Shown: positions 20,190 to 30,919 of the stretch, in pieces
Position numbering within the stretch: the first letter of the stretch is position 1
Layout of the letters: each line of letters opens with the position of its first letter
DNA from: Scheffersomyces stipitis CBS 6054
Taxonomy: Eukaryota > Ascomycota > Pichiomycetes > Serinales > Debaryomycetaceae
Direction of reading: 5' to 3'
Assembly: GCF_000209165.1 (NCBI RefSeq)
Contig: NC_009068.1
Coordinates: 2,666,001 to 2,730,000, forward strand
Length of the DNA: 64,000 bases
Notes under the pieces: model-generated
Databases searched by the model: none
The model's input: only the letters and a program-made list of their open reading frames with translations
Told to the model about the DNA's origin: nothing
Program-made: the position numbers and the translations under genes

Positions 20190-21467
20190 TTTGGAGAAGA
20201 GTATTTAATAGTTGTTGAATATCAGGGTATACGATTATTCGATCCTTTGCATGTATACAACGGGTGTCTTCCGGTTGTATTAATGTTGCTATTGTATAGA
20301 TACTGTAGTTGGCACTATTTGTATTGATTTTGTTGTGCTGTTGTTTTGTTGTGTTGAGTTGTCTTGTCTGTTCTATTTTTCAGTCTATGATTCCTACTTT
20401 CTGATGCGTCTCAGATAATAACAATAATTCTATTGTAGCACTGTGATCCAGAGATGCAAAGAAGGTCAGCAAGAGCAAGAAGATAAAAACACGTCTAACG
20501 GGAAATCCAAAGGAAAATAGACGGCGAACAAACTGCGCTATGTCTTGGTAGCCTATCTCAGGGTCTGGTAACAGCGAAAAATCAACTAACAAATATTATT
20601 CTGATAATTAGAAATATTATTAAATATTATTAGGGAATTGCGACCACACGAAATAGCCCAAATGAACCAAACAGCAAACAATATGGACAAGGGACAGCTG
20701 AGCGAACCAGAAAAATCGTAGCCTAAACAAAGCAAAACAAAACAAAATAGTCGAAGTAGTGTTGATAACAACTCTTCCACCTTGACACAACCAAAATCAG
20801 AATCATCCAATAGAGCGAACACCCTGTCTTGAAGTAGGTCTAAGTCTAATTTCACCTTGAAGACTTGTCGCTGCCTCAACCTGGTAGGAGTGTGCGTACT
20901 AGCGCTAACATCCGTGCTGCACTGCTTAACCAATGGCGTTTTTGACCCAATGGGGATATAACGTTGGGGGTAGGGTTCTCCTTCACCTCGCTTCACATGA
21001 TCCTATGTGAACATGAAATTTGGGATATCCTGAGATTCCGCCTAAAAATATATTAATATTGTGGATGTACGAATGGCATCTGTTTTATTGAGGATTCGTA
21101 TTGTTGAATCTCTGGTGCCATTATCTATTGGTGAAAGACATCTGGTACTAATGTATGGTGGTTGTCTCTCTGCAATTCGGTACGATTGTTCTATTTTCTT
21201 ATTCTATACAAAATATTCTCAGCTTCAGTGCATTATTCTGTACAACTATTCTTCAAACTTGCTGTTCACCCTCTCATTCCTACACATCTCTTCTTACATA
21301 TTTGTACATCTACATTGCCGTACCTGACACGTTGAAGCGTCTGGCTGCCCGGTCTCATACTGCCCGCTTATATCTTTAATAATACATTTTGTCGTAGTAC
21401 TACATACAATTTTTCAATCGATCACTTCTCCATACAAACGAAATCAATTCGTCTTATTATTATTGCT
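20190..21467. other. Intergenic region, AFI1 promoter and YRA1 3' flank
   Basis: 1.28 kb with no supported gene. It contains one telomere-type half site AACCCTA (minus strand, 20971-20977), which could bind a Tbf1/Rap1-like factor. Several short ORFs are low complexity. No snoRNA boxes could be paired. Confidence 0.45.
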
Positions 21468-22926
21468 TTAAGCAGCAGTCTGGTCCATGTAGTCAGCCAT
21501 CTCTTGGTCCAATTCCTCGACAGACTTCTTGGTCTTCTTGGCTGGCTTCTTCTTTGGCTGTTGCTTAGCCTTCGTTGGAGCCTTCTTACCACTAGCAGCC
21601 TTGGCAGCAGCTGCCTTAGCTGCCACAGCCTTACCGGCAGCCTTGGTCTTGGTGGCCTTGCCAGTCTCAACCTTGTTGGCAGCAATTCTGGAAGCCAATG
21701 GCTTCTTGGATGGGTCAACGATCAATTCCAACTTCAACTTGCTGGAGCCACCGTCAATTGGGGCACCGTTGTACTTCTCAACGGCCAAAGCAGCGTTCTT
21801 ACTGTTTCTGAAAATAACAGTTGCGATACCTCTGAATTGTCCCTTTTCATTGTAAGTCAAAGCAACAGTGAGAACACCACCGACTTGAGATTGAAAGAAA
21901 TCCTGTAGTTATTATGTTAGTCGTTAGTTCGTAAATAAAGAAACTAAATGCGCTTGCAAATAATATTCTTCAAATGCAAATAGAGCAAAAGATATAAAGA
22001 TATAATCATGCAAAAAAAGAAGATGTCTACCACTCAGGCTCTATCTATCGTTAAATGGTGAGTTATAACAGACATCACCAACTGAGCGGCTGGCTGTTCA
22101 AAACGGATGTGGAACATGTGATCGGCGAGGTCGAATCATTGGGAGAATAGTAAGCTAATACATCCAGTCCCTATGATTCTATCGACTTCTGTCATTTCAA
22201 GAAATATATTGGCGGCTAACACAAATTTCTAACAAATCCACTTGTAGAAAATGACCGATCGTTCCGAACATTAACCATAGCAAAAACTGAACCTACGAGA
22301 AAATTCAAGTTTGTTATGGTGAAACAGACGAACTATTCAATTCATATGAATAGAGCAAGAGATCAAGTTTGGAAGCCATAAATCACTATGGAGCATCCGC
22401 TTGTGCCAGCACAAAGCTTTTGTACTTCTCTCTCGTGTGCTCTTGTTCGATCTAGTTCCGTTTTTTGTTGTACTCAACCTCCCTCAAAAATAGAAATGAG
22501 AAATAGAATGATAAATAACGCAGACCCACTCAGTCTCCTATTCGTAGAGACTTCCAGAGCTATATCTGGTGATACGTCAAATTATCAAACGTGACGTGTC
22601 AGACCCAGCTGGCCCTCTTCTTTTTCGCAGAATATCGATATAAAAATACTCCGTGTGAGTTTTCAAACTCAACATACCTTGATGTTGTCCTGCTTCAAGT
22701 CCTTAGGCAAACCGGAAACAACAACTTTGGTAGCGTAGGACAAGTCAACGCTAACCTTGGCAGCAGCAGCAGCGGGAGCAGCCTTCTTAAATGAGACAAT
22801 AGTCTTCTTGCTTGCGGCGCCGACCTTCTTGCCCACCTTGTTGGTCTTGGTAGACCTGGCGAACTTTCTGGCTGGTCTCTTCGTGGAAGAGATGATGTCA
22901 TCTAAAGATTTATCCAATGAAGACAT
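21468..22926 (-). CDS. YRA1: mRNA export adaptor Yra1 (ALY/REF), spliced
   Basis: 227-residue RNA-binding protein that links mRNPs to the export receptor Mex67. Exon 1 is 22926-22678 (83 codons) and exon 2 is 21902-21468 (144 codons plus stop). The intron is 775 nt with 5' site GTATGT at 22677 and 3' site CTACAG ending at 21903; joining gives ...KQDNIK-DFFQSQVGG, inside the RRM (about residues 66-140). The N-terminus MSSLDKSLDDII and the C-terminus VEELDQEMADYM are the conserved Yra1 boxes, each flanked by Lys/Arg/Ala-rich RNA-binding regions. The length is within one residue of the S. cerevisiae protein as I remember it, and the intron size is close too (766 nt there). The upstream in-frame ATG at 23064 is not used, because the Yra1 box starts at 22926. 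Confidence 0.94.
21903..22677 (-). other. YRA1 autoregulatory-type long intron
   Basis: 775-nt intron with a large first exon, as in S. cerevisiae. Instead of TACTAAC, the branch region has GACTAAC (21922-21916) 14 nt from the 3' site and AACTAAC (21929-21923) just before it. The GACTAAC variant is the one known from the S. cerevisiae YRA1 intron, where poor splicing lets Yra1 limit its own level. Confidence 0.88.
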
Positions 22927-25900
22927 TTTTAAAGTATTTGTGGGTGTTTTGGTGTGGATTTGTTGATTTCTGTGAATAGCCTTTTCACTGAAGAAGAAAA
23001 AGATATCAACCAGAATCTGAAAAGTCGATGGCTGGAAGTTTCTTTCTGGACAAAGAATGCGCACTAATTTTCCTTAACGTGTCCAGTGGCAAGTGACATT
23101 GTCGTGCTGTGGTGTATTCTGTGCCTCTTTTTACGCTTACGCGTATTCTTATCTTTGGCTCGGTAGCGCCTCATCCCTATACCCCCATATTAAGAAAAAT
23201 ATGATGAATATGGCTGGGTGCAAAATTCACCTGGTGAGAAAGAGAAGTTGTCATTGACATTTAGCTTGGCGAACTTCCTTCCCTGAATTTCTTTAGTATC
23301 TTGACTCTTGTAGTTTTCGTTGTCTTCAAGACATTTAATGTACAAAATTCCAGAAGCTTCAAAAGAATATAACAAGTTTTTTGCAAAAATATTTAGAAAC
23401 AAGAAATTTACTTGTTAAGACGGTTTCCAATAGTTGCTGTTGATATAGGATTACTACTTTGACCAGAGAGAAACAGATTTCACCATTCTACACCGACGAT
23501 GTCATTGTGCTTCGCAGCTGAAATCTATGTTTAGTTATTATCTAGTAATTTCAGGTCGTCTTAGTGCAATCTACTGTGGAGGTCGATATCCGAAATGTTC
23601 CATTGTGAAGAGTTTAGCGATAAAGACTAGATGAGAAACATGAAATTAAAGTGGGTCGAGTTGAGATGAGACGCTAGTGGCCAGACCCAGAGATCTAGTC
23701 TTTTTGAACAGTTTAACAAACTAGTTCTCAAGAAGGGAAGTGTGGCGGATTATGCATAATCATTGCTGTCGATCAGCTTGGTTAGAAGGGCAGAGACTAT
23801 TTGCATACTTCCTTCGCCAACAGCTTGCGATGTCCAATCCCGTAAGTCTCCATTTTTCCAGAAACTGTCTGACGTCAGACACCAAAGAAAATGGTCCCAA
23901 AGGAGAATTACTACCGATCAGGAGACAAATATCGGAGTTGGACATTGTTGCACAGCTTGCCAAATAGAGTAGCGGCAAAGATTCACCTCAAAACTTAATA
24001 CCTGGTGAATACACGAGAACTCGCCTTGTCGATCCAAAATCCCAGTTGTCATTGAAAATGGAAGATAGCAGATAACAATATGTCATTGCATCCAGACCTC
24101 AGATCGAAGGACGAGGTACTGTAGCTATCAACGTCGACCCATTTCGTTTAAAACTGCAAAGTCACATTCTTCCGCAATTTAAGTCGATGAAATTGTCCAA
24201 GTAAGCGTCGCATTATAGCAGTTTGCGCTAGATAACAACGGGGGACAAGCCGTCTTCGCTATCTAAGAGCATATCAGTACGTTGATGTGGGAGGTATAAG
24301 CCCGGATCAAGAATGTCAACGCTCCTTGTTGTCAACTCGCCCAAGAGGGGATAACACGTATAGATAGAGCGAGGGCAACTCTAGACAACCATTAGCCGAC
24401 TTGCCGACAGAAATGGTGACGCAGTAGTGCACATGAATGCCCGGCGTAGACGTCGGGCATTCCGAACATGCATGTTGGGATTATGACAATTGACATACTT
24501 GACTTACAATGAGGAGATAAATGGCCAATTAAAGGAAATTGCCATTACGGACTAATTAGTGGGTTTTCGAGGGAGAATAGAAAATCCGAGATCTCCGACA
24601 TTGGACTTCAACAAGACAATTTTGAAACTGTCCGTGACTCCCCTGACGGTTCCTGACCCTCAGACATGATCCCAGAAGCAAGTATCTGAAGACACACATT
24701 TGCGACGTATTTTGAAGTCACCTGCAACTTTGCCTACACATGGGTAAATAGAATTATGTATAACTTAAATGTATGGAAGTTTAACCCGTTAGACTCGTCC
24801 ATTGCCAATACATGCTCCTTGAGGTCAAAAAATAATTCCTTCACATTGAAAATTTTTTAAAGTTGCAATAATAACACTCGAATATTTTTATGTAACCCAT
24901 GAACATTTCAAAGATATTTTTTCCCGCTTTTTCCCGCTTTTTTTTGGCGCCCGCAATTACCCATCGCGTTGAGATAGTGGAGTGAGTGGCATTGGAATAC
25001 CGTCGGCTTTTTCTGAATTCCAGTTTTGCAGATTAGATAAAGTGGAGTTCGACTTCAGAGCTAACTTTAGAAACATCACCAACAAGGAAGACCTAAATGT
25101 GAACCATATGAGATTTGATGATATGCTCAGTTTGGTGGAAGTACCGCGGAACAAATATCCAGAACGTTAAACGACAACCATGCCAACGACCTGCCCAACT
25201 TCGGTTTTTTTTTCCGTAACTGTGCACCTGCTTCACTATGCATCCAAACTGTGGAGGAAACAGTGAAAAAATTGCTGGATGCGGTGGTGGAGCTTTACGT
25301 CGCTTGCGATGCTGTGGTGTTTGAGCAATTGTATCCGACGATGATTTAGTGAAGCTTTTCACTAGGCTCTTTACGCTAATCTGTAAAAAAAACAGCCATA
25401 GTACTGTATATGCTTGCCTGGTACTGCATGTTTTCGGCCCACTTCATACATTTTCCTTAACCCGATGTATGTGAAGGTGCAAAACTCGTACGGCACCAAA
25501 TTTTACTTCAACTTGATAAAAGCGATTCCCCCAATCCCTAATTGATTAAAAAACCTCTTATTTTTGCTAGCCATTATTGTGTAAGACGTAACAAATTGCT
25601 ATCCCCAACGGACTAATTTTCTAATCTTGTCATTGTCTCTTTCTGTACTTGCAAATCCCAATCACAAGATTACAGTTATATATATATCACCTCAAGTCAT
25701 TAATTTTCACTTCCAACATCAATTTGGTTTTTAAGTACTTATCTTATAATACATTGTTTATTTTATTTTTATTTGATTACCTTCTTCAACCAACTGTCAC
25801 CTGTCACAGCGGATAAATTTAAGACTCACCATAAAATTTTTTCTTTCTTTTCAGGAATTTATGAAATTTACATAACCTTTTCACGGTATTACTAAACATA

Positions 25901-26241
25901 TATATATAACGAAAGCTATCCCGAGCGATTCAATCAACGTCAGGCCACCGATATTGTCAATAAATATAAAGAGCCAACACTATCGAATCCTTCCAGCTAG
26001 TCCGATTTGAAATCTCATCCAAAAGCAAACCCCATCTCAGTCACGCACTTGACCGAAAAAACTATCTGACTGTATTTGTGACTGTTATTTATATCTCCAC
26101 TTTCCAAGTACCGACAAATTTATGTTGATTTTCATGTCAAAGAACACTTACCCAATATTGATTTGTTAAAAGCTGTTTATAAGAACGTTCTTCATTTTAC
26201 GTGATAATTCCATAGTATCTACACAGCAAACAAATGGTACA
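22927..26241. other. Long divergent YRA1-STP intergenic region
   Basis: 3.3 kb with no supported protein gene. Noted inside: a 9-bp inverted repeat and an adjacent 12-bp palindrome (24435-24476), a tandem TTTTTCCCGC repeat (24918-24937), and TATA-like runs near 25680 and 25905. ORFs at 24957-25170 and 25093-25362 overlap one another on opposite strands and have no recognisable family. Much of it is probably the regulatory region of the STP gene. Confidence 0.5.
24435..24476. repeat. Inverted repeat plus adjacent palindrome
   Basis: GAATGCCCG (24435-24443) and CGGGCATTC (24454-24462) form a perfect 9-bp stem with a 10-nt loop. Two bases further on, AACATGCATGTT (24465-24476) is a perfect 12-bp palindrome. 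Their role is unknown. Confidence 0.7.
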
Positions 26242-28176
26242 ATGTTTTTTTTCTCTCTTGGTTTAATTCATGACACAGCTAAGGCTACCTCTGGTAGCGG
26301 CAATAGCGCCAGTGCCGTTGCAACCAAAAGTTTCACCGCCCCAAATTCCAAAACATTTGGTCTCTTAGCGACGAAGAACTTATTGGGGTTAAAAGTCAAT
26401 GTGTTCAAATTTTTAAACAATTTGATCTTCAAGGGCACTACCAATCTTGATGCGAACGGATTATTTCCGCCATTATTTAAGTCGACAATCGTTAACTTAT
26501 CCAACCAAAAGAATCAGTGCAGATTACCAGTTAATTGCGCGGCCGACGACTTGGAATTAAGTTTGGGTGGTGCGAACGACCAAATCGAATTTTTCAATAA
26601 TATCATTCTTAACGGCGTGGGAGGAGTTTCCGATTTCAATTCGAGCTCTGCACTCTCGAATACGCCTAACAGTGGGAACTTTGGAAACGGATCCAACAAT
26701 TTCTATGGCACCGGACTCGACTCCAACGAACTCCCAGAATTTGACGATTTTTACGAGGCTCATAGCCACCACAACACACACACTCTCGGTGGGCACTCTA
26801 GTCAGTTTGGCAAGTTCAAGAATGAAGGCGACGAGTTGTTTGCTGGCAAGTCTATGAACTTCACTGTTCCATTACCTCAATCTTTCCATCACCACCAGAT
26901 TGCTCACAACCACCAGGAGTTCATCGAAGTCAACAAAGCTAACATTACGTTGATACCAAATGCTTCTCTTTCGTTGTCCAAAAGCTACCTGAATTCCAAC
27001 AATGGCTCGTACCACAACAGTGGCGACGACTACTTGAAGCTGATGAACGTCGTCGGTTTGTCTAACGACTCGCCATACTTCAATGACTTCATGCACAATG
27101 AAGGAAGACAAAGTCAGGCACAAGACGATTACTTTTCATCGTCTGTTTCTTCCAGCGAAAGTTACATCAGTCCTTTGGATGATGAATTTTTCAAGAAGTT
27201 CAATAGTGTTGAAAACACTGATCAGTTGAGAATGAACAGCACAACTAGCTCATTCTCCAATGTGGACGTTTTATTTGATGACGAGGACGATGTCTTTGCC
27301 GCAGTGGACGATTCTGCAAACAGAAAGAGAAAAATTGAATCCATCAGCTCTGGTTCATCTGTTGCATCGGTAGTATCTGCTTACAACATGGATGAAGAGC
27401 AATTTTTGAACAATACCTCTTCCTCTTTGCAAGCTTTGTATACTCAAGCTCAATCTAAAAATCTCTACAAGATTCCTCCAAAGAAGTACAGAAAATCTTT
27501 CAGCAAGGAAAAGGTAGCTTCAAGGCAAGAGAAAAAATCTAAATTGACTTCTACCTTGACCACCACCACCAATCCTTCTCAAACCAACGAACCAGTTGGA
27601 TATGACACCCGCAATAACAGTGTAGTATCTTTGACTTCTACAATTAGTGAGCGCAGAAAGTCAGTCCGTTCCGCAGCAGACCCTTCTTTGCCTCACGAAT
27701 GTCCGCACTGTGATGCAGCATTCAAAGTGAAGGGTTATTTGACTCGTCACTTGAAGAAGCATAGTCCAGCTAAGGCATTCGTGTGCCCATTCTTTCAAGA
27801 ACCATGCGACGGAAACTCTGGAACTAAGTGCCATCCAACAGGTGGTTTCTCTCGTAGAGACACGTTTAAGACACACTTGAAAGCACTCCACTTCATCTAC
27901 CCTCCAGGCACTAAGTCTAATGAAAGAAGTAGTATCAGTGGTAGATGTGCTGGTTGCTTCATGTATTTCGAGAATAATTTTGTTTGGTTAGCTAGACATA
28001 TTGAGTCTGGTGAATGCAAGGGTACAGTACAACGCAAATTACAAGCACACAAAGAACAAGTTGTTACAAAGGAAGTTGAGGTCGTTAAAGTTAAGAGTGA
28101 ATACGAAGATACAGATTTGCTTAAAGAGGACTTTGATGAATCGTCTCACTTTGTTAAAAAAGAATTACTTGATTAA
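26242..28176 (+). CDS. STP3: STP-family C2H2 transcription factor
   Basis: 644-residue regulator with the typical STP zinc-finger block at residues 487-592: CPHC-type finger 1 (CPHCDAAF...HLKKH), an atypical finger 2 with the family phrases CHPTGGFSRRDTFKTHL and HFIYPPGT, and a third finger CAGCF...HIESGEC. STP proteins act in amino-acid sensing and nitrogen use; Stp1 and Stp2 are activated by cleavage. The N-terminal hydrophobic segment (LLGLKVNVFKFLNNLIF, about residues 48-64) could be a membrane-proximal retention helix like that of Stp1/2, but this is inference. The middle is rich in Ser, Asn and acidic residues, fitting an activation domain. STP3 is chosen from recalled gene order in C. 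albicans; the exact paralogue is uncertain. An overlapping upstream ATG makes the start less certain. Confidence 0.75.
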   Translation: MFFFSLGLIHDTAKATSGSGNSASAVATKSFTAPNSKTFGLLATKNLLGLKVNVFKFLNNLIFKGTTNLDANGLFPPLFKSTIVNLSNQKNQCRLPVNCAADDLELSLGGANDQIEFFNNIILNGVGGVSDFNSSSALSNTPNSGNFGNGSNNFYGTGLDSNELPEFDDFYEAHSHHNTHTLGGHSSQFGKFKNEGDELFAGKSMNFTVPLPQSFHHHQIAHNHQEFIEVNKANITLIPNASLSLSKSYLNSNNGSYHNSGDDYLKLMNVVGLSNDSPYFNDFMHNEGRQSQAQDDYFSSSVSSSESYISPLDDEFFKKFNSVENTDQLRMNSTTSSFSNVDVLFDDEDDVFAAVDDSANRKRKIESISSGSSVASVVSAYNMDEEQFLNNTSSSLQALYTQAQSKNLYKIPPKKYRKSFSKEKVASRQEKKSKLTSTLTTTTNPSQTNEPVGYDTRNNSVVSLTSTISERRKSVRSAADPSLPHECPHCDAAFKVKGYLTRHLKKHSPAKAFVCPFFQEPCDGNSGTKCHPTGGFSRRDTFKTHLKALHFIYPPGTKSNERSSISGRCAGCFMYFENNFVWLARHIESGECKGTVQRKLQAHKEQVVTKEVEVVKVKSEYEDTDLLKEDFDESSHFVKKELLD

Positions 28177-30919
28177 TCATTGTGTGTTCGACTTGATACA
28201 GCTGGTCTGAATTCTTGAAACTTGTTGGTGCTACAATTACAATTACTTCAAACAAGTTCCAAATTGCATATTTGTTTTTAGTTGTCCTGTTTGTTTGCTT
28301 TCCTTCATCACTTGCATAATTTCAATTCATTGGGTGAGCAAAGGGTATAGTTGATATTACTCTTAATTTCTCGACTCTGAAGAATGGGTTCACTGTTCTT
28401 AATTTTTGGTGATTGCCTCGAACTGTTTAACCTTGGATGTTTTTGATCCTATACTTTCATTTCGCTGTGAAAATATTTCCAAATGGTCTTGATTTGGATA
28501 TGTTCTGAGAATTATTTCTATTTTACTTCATATGATGACCTTTTCATTTTTTATGTATGATCTTTTCAATATTTATTAATTTTAACAATATATGGGTAAT
28601 TTAAATTAACAATTTGAAGTAGTGAAACCAAGGATATCTGGCATTTATATATGAAAATTGTGAAATGGAAGTTGCGGCAATAAACATTAGAATGTGCCAA
28701 CGCCCTACAACGTCAGGTTGCATTTTCTGAAAGTGTACCTCCGTATAGATGGCATTTGTTCTCTTGCCTATATTTATTTTTTGCAATGGAGCCGTAGGGT
28801 TCAACGGGTTTTCAAACCATTACTATTTATTTCCATTTTACTCTGAAATTCTCTTGATCGACCACGTTCAGGTGTATTCCCACGCCCATTATCTTAGGGG
28901 CTCGTCGTTTCAAGGGGCATCGCAAAGAGGTATAACTTCCATGACCCTCTTAACTTTTCGAAGTTATAAAGAAACGCAGCATGCGGCACCAATATAATGA
29001 TGCATCTGTCCCTTATGAATGCTAAAAATACAACACCCTTACTTCTTACAGTGTATTGTTAGCAACAGAAAATGCCCTGGAAACCATGTGGCCATACAAG
29101 AAAGCAGGGCAATTCTTTAAGCCAGTTTCTGTCGGCCCCTACTTGGTAAGGCATTAGGGTCTTCGCATATGGCGGCTCTAACAACAAAAACGTTGATCTC
29201 GATATTGGACTAGTAGCGGCCGTTAACACCATCTTCATTGTTTATGCTGCAAGTGCCATTCCACCCCCTGTTGAACCATATTTCTATAGCTCACTACTAT
29301 TGGGTAGCCGCTTTGCCTTCTCTATACTTTCCTTACAGCGTACTTTCTAGTTAATTATATACTAAAAGCCCCACTATTGGGGACCAAAGAGCGAACTTCT
29401 CCCCTCATGCCAAAGGCACTTTTGCCTGGCTAGAAAGTAATACCTAATGGCATTACCATCTCCTTCTCTAGAGCCGTTCGAGTGCATGGATTTCGCAGCT
29501 GTACACATGGCCAGTTAAGTTCATGAAGTGCGTTCGCTAGGCGCTTTTGCAAAATATATGCAAGAAATGTCAAAAACACCTGAAGGGCACTCGGACTTTG
29601 TCGCTTATGTATTCAGAATCGGGTTCTACCCAAGAAAAATTGTGAGAAGCCGTTTTATACACCTATTTAACTAGGGGAGTTACAGGCGAACATAAATCAG
29701 TTAGTAGGATGAAATTATTGCCGTAATCACAATTCAGCTGAGATGGTTGCACTAATTATATTGAGATGAATTATAGCATATTGTAACAGCCACCAATTTC
29801 CTAGGAGCTGCTATTTCTACTGAATATTCTCTACGGAAAGGATATTGATTCGGGCAGTTTTTGCAATAGAAATCCTTTCTACAAGTCTGTCTAGCTGGCT
29901 TTTTGCAATTGATAAAATTTCAGAATAAATCCAGTGAAGAGCGTTGTTCAGTTCTGGTTTCGCTACATATTTATTTAAATTGAAACGGTTCATTGCAATA
30001 ACGAACATATTGTAAGTCCAGGGTTGTAAAAGCAAGAAACAACCGTGACGTTTAATGGCAACGTACACAGCTTGTGGTAGTATTGATGTTTTCTTGTGCA
30101 AATTCAGGCGCTGGCTGAAGTAAGATTTTACGAAATAGTGCAAAAGAGTTACGAAAAGAGAATAACCAGATTTTTGCACCTGCTAACTTTCGCCTAGAAG
30201 CAATCAAGAACCGCCATCGCAAAAATTCGAAATCTCAGTTTCAAAATTGACCGACAAAGCACTTGATTAGACTACAAGAATGCTGCAGCTGTTGGGTTAG
30301 CTCTGGTTATCACATTCCTGGCCCAAACAGCAAACATTCCTCAACGGCCAGAAATACAGAGCGTACCCAGGTTGGTTGTGGGACGCTTGCGCAAGCGGCT
30401 ACATGCAGGGCGTTTATTTTCGCACACACCCAAACGGGCAGCGTCCGGCAGGTACCATAGAGCCTCTATTTTGTTGCGATTTTCTACAGATAAATAATTT
30501 CTAGAGGTTACCACTATTGACTATTTACAATTTTATCAGGCGAAGGTGAAAAGTCTGTATATCTTAAAGGGTCCAGCGTGTTGAGAAATATAGATAGTAT
30601 TTCTGACGTTCCTCTTTTTGCTCTTGACTTCCTTTGCAGTTTTATCATCGGTGCTTCTGGCGAGATTTCTGAACAAACAAGGACAAGTTTAAGCAACTAA
30701 TAGCCAGACACCACCCCGTAAGACAGCACACAAGAAAACACTCGCTGCATCTTCTTTTGTAATTTGTCTACAACCTGGGGAAGATTTTCAACAACACCAT
30801 TCGGATTGGTTACTCGGTTTCCATACCATTCCATATCTTTGTTGTTCGTGCAAATTTTCATTGTTTTGCTGATTCGTATTCAACATTTTAGTATTGGTCA
30901 ATAACATTGAAATTTCAAC
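28177..30919. other. Long STP-RAX1 intergenic region
   Basis: 2.7 kb between the STP gene and RAX1, both on the plus strand. It holds two neighbouring hairpins (29369-29382; 29409-29430) and a GC-rich inverted-repeat block (30363-30456). The 120-codon ORF at 29817-30179 (minus) has no recognisable motif and is not called. No LTR or tRNA could be defined. Confidence 0.45.

Noticed and set aside
24957..25362. Overlapping ORFs on both strands before the STP gene
   Set aside because: They overlap each other, have no recognised motif and use codons unlike the neighbours.
29055..29480. Possible solo LTR starting TGTTAGCAACA
   Set aside because: No matching CA end, no target-site duplication and no second copy in the window.
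29817..30179. 120-codon ORF on the minus strand
   Set aside because: It is the longest unexplained frame in this gap, but it has no signal, domain or family resemblance. Conservation in a relative would change this.
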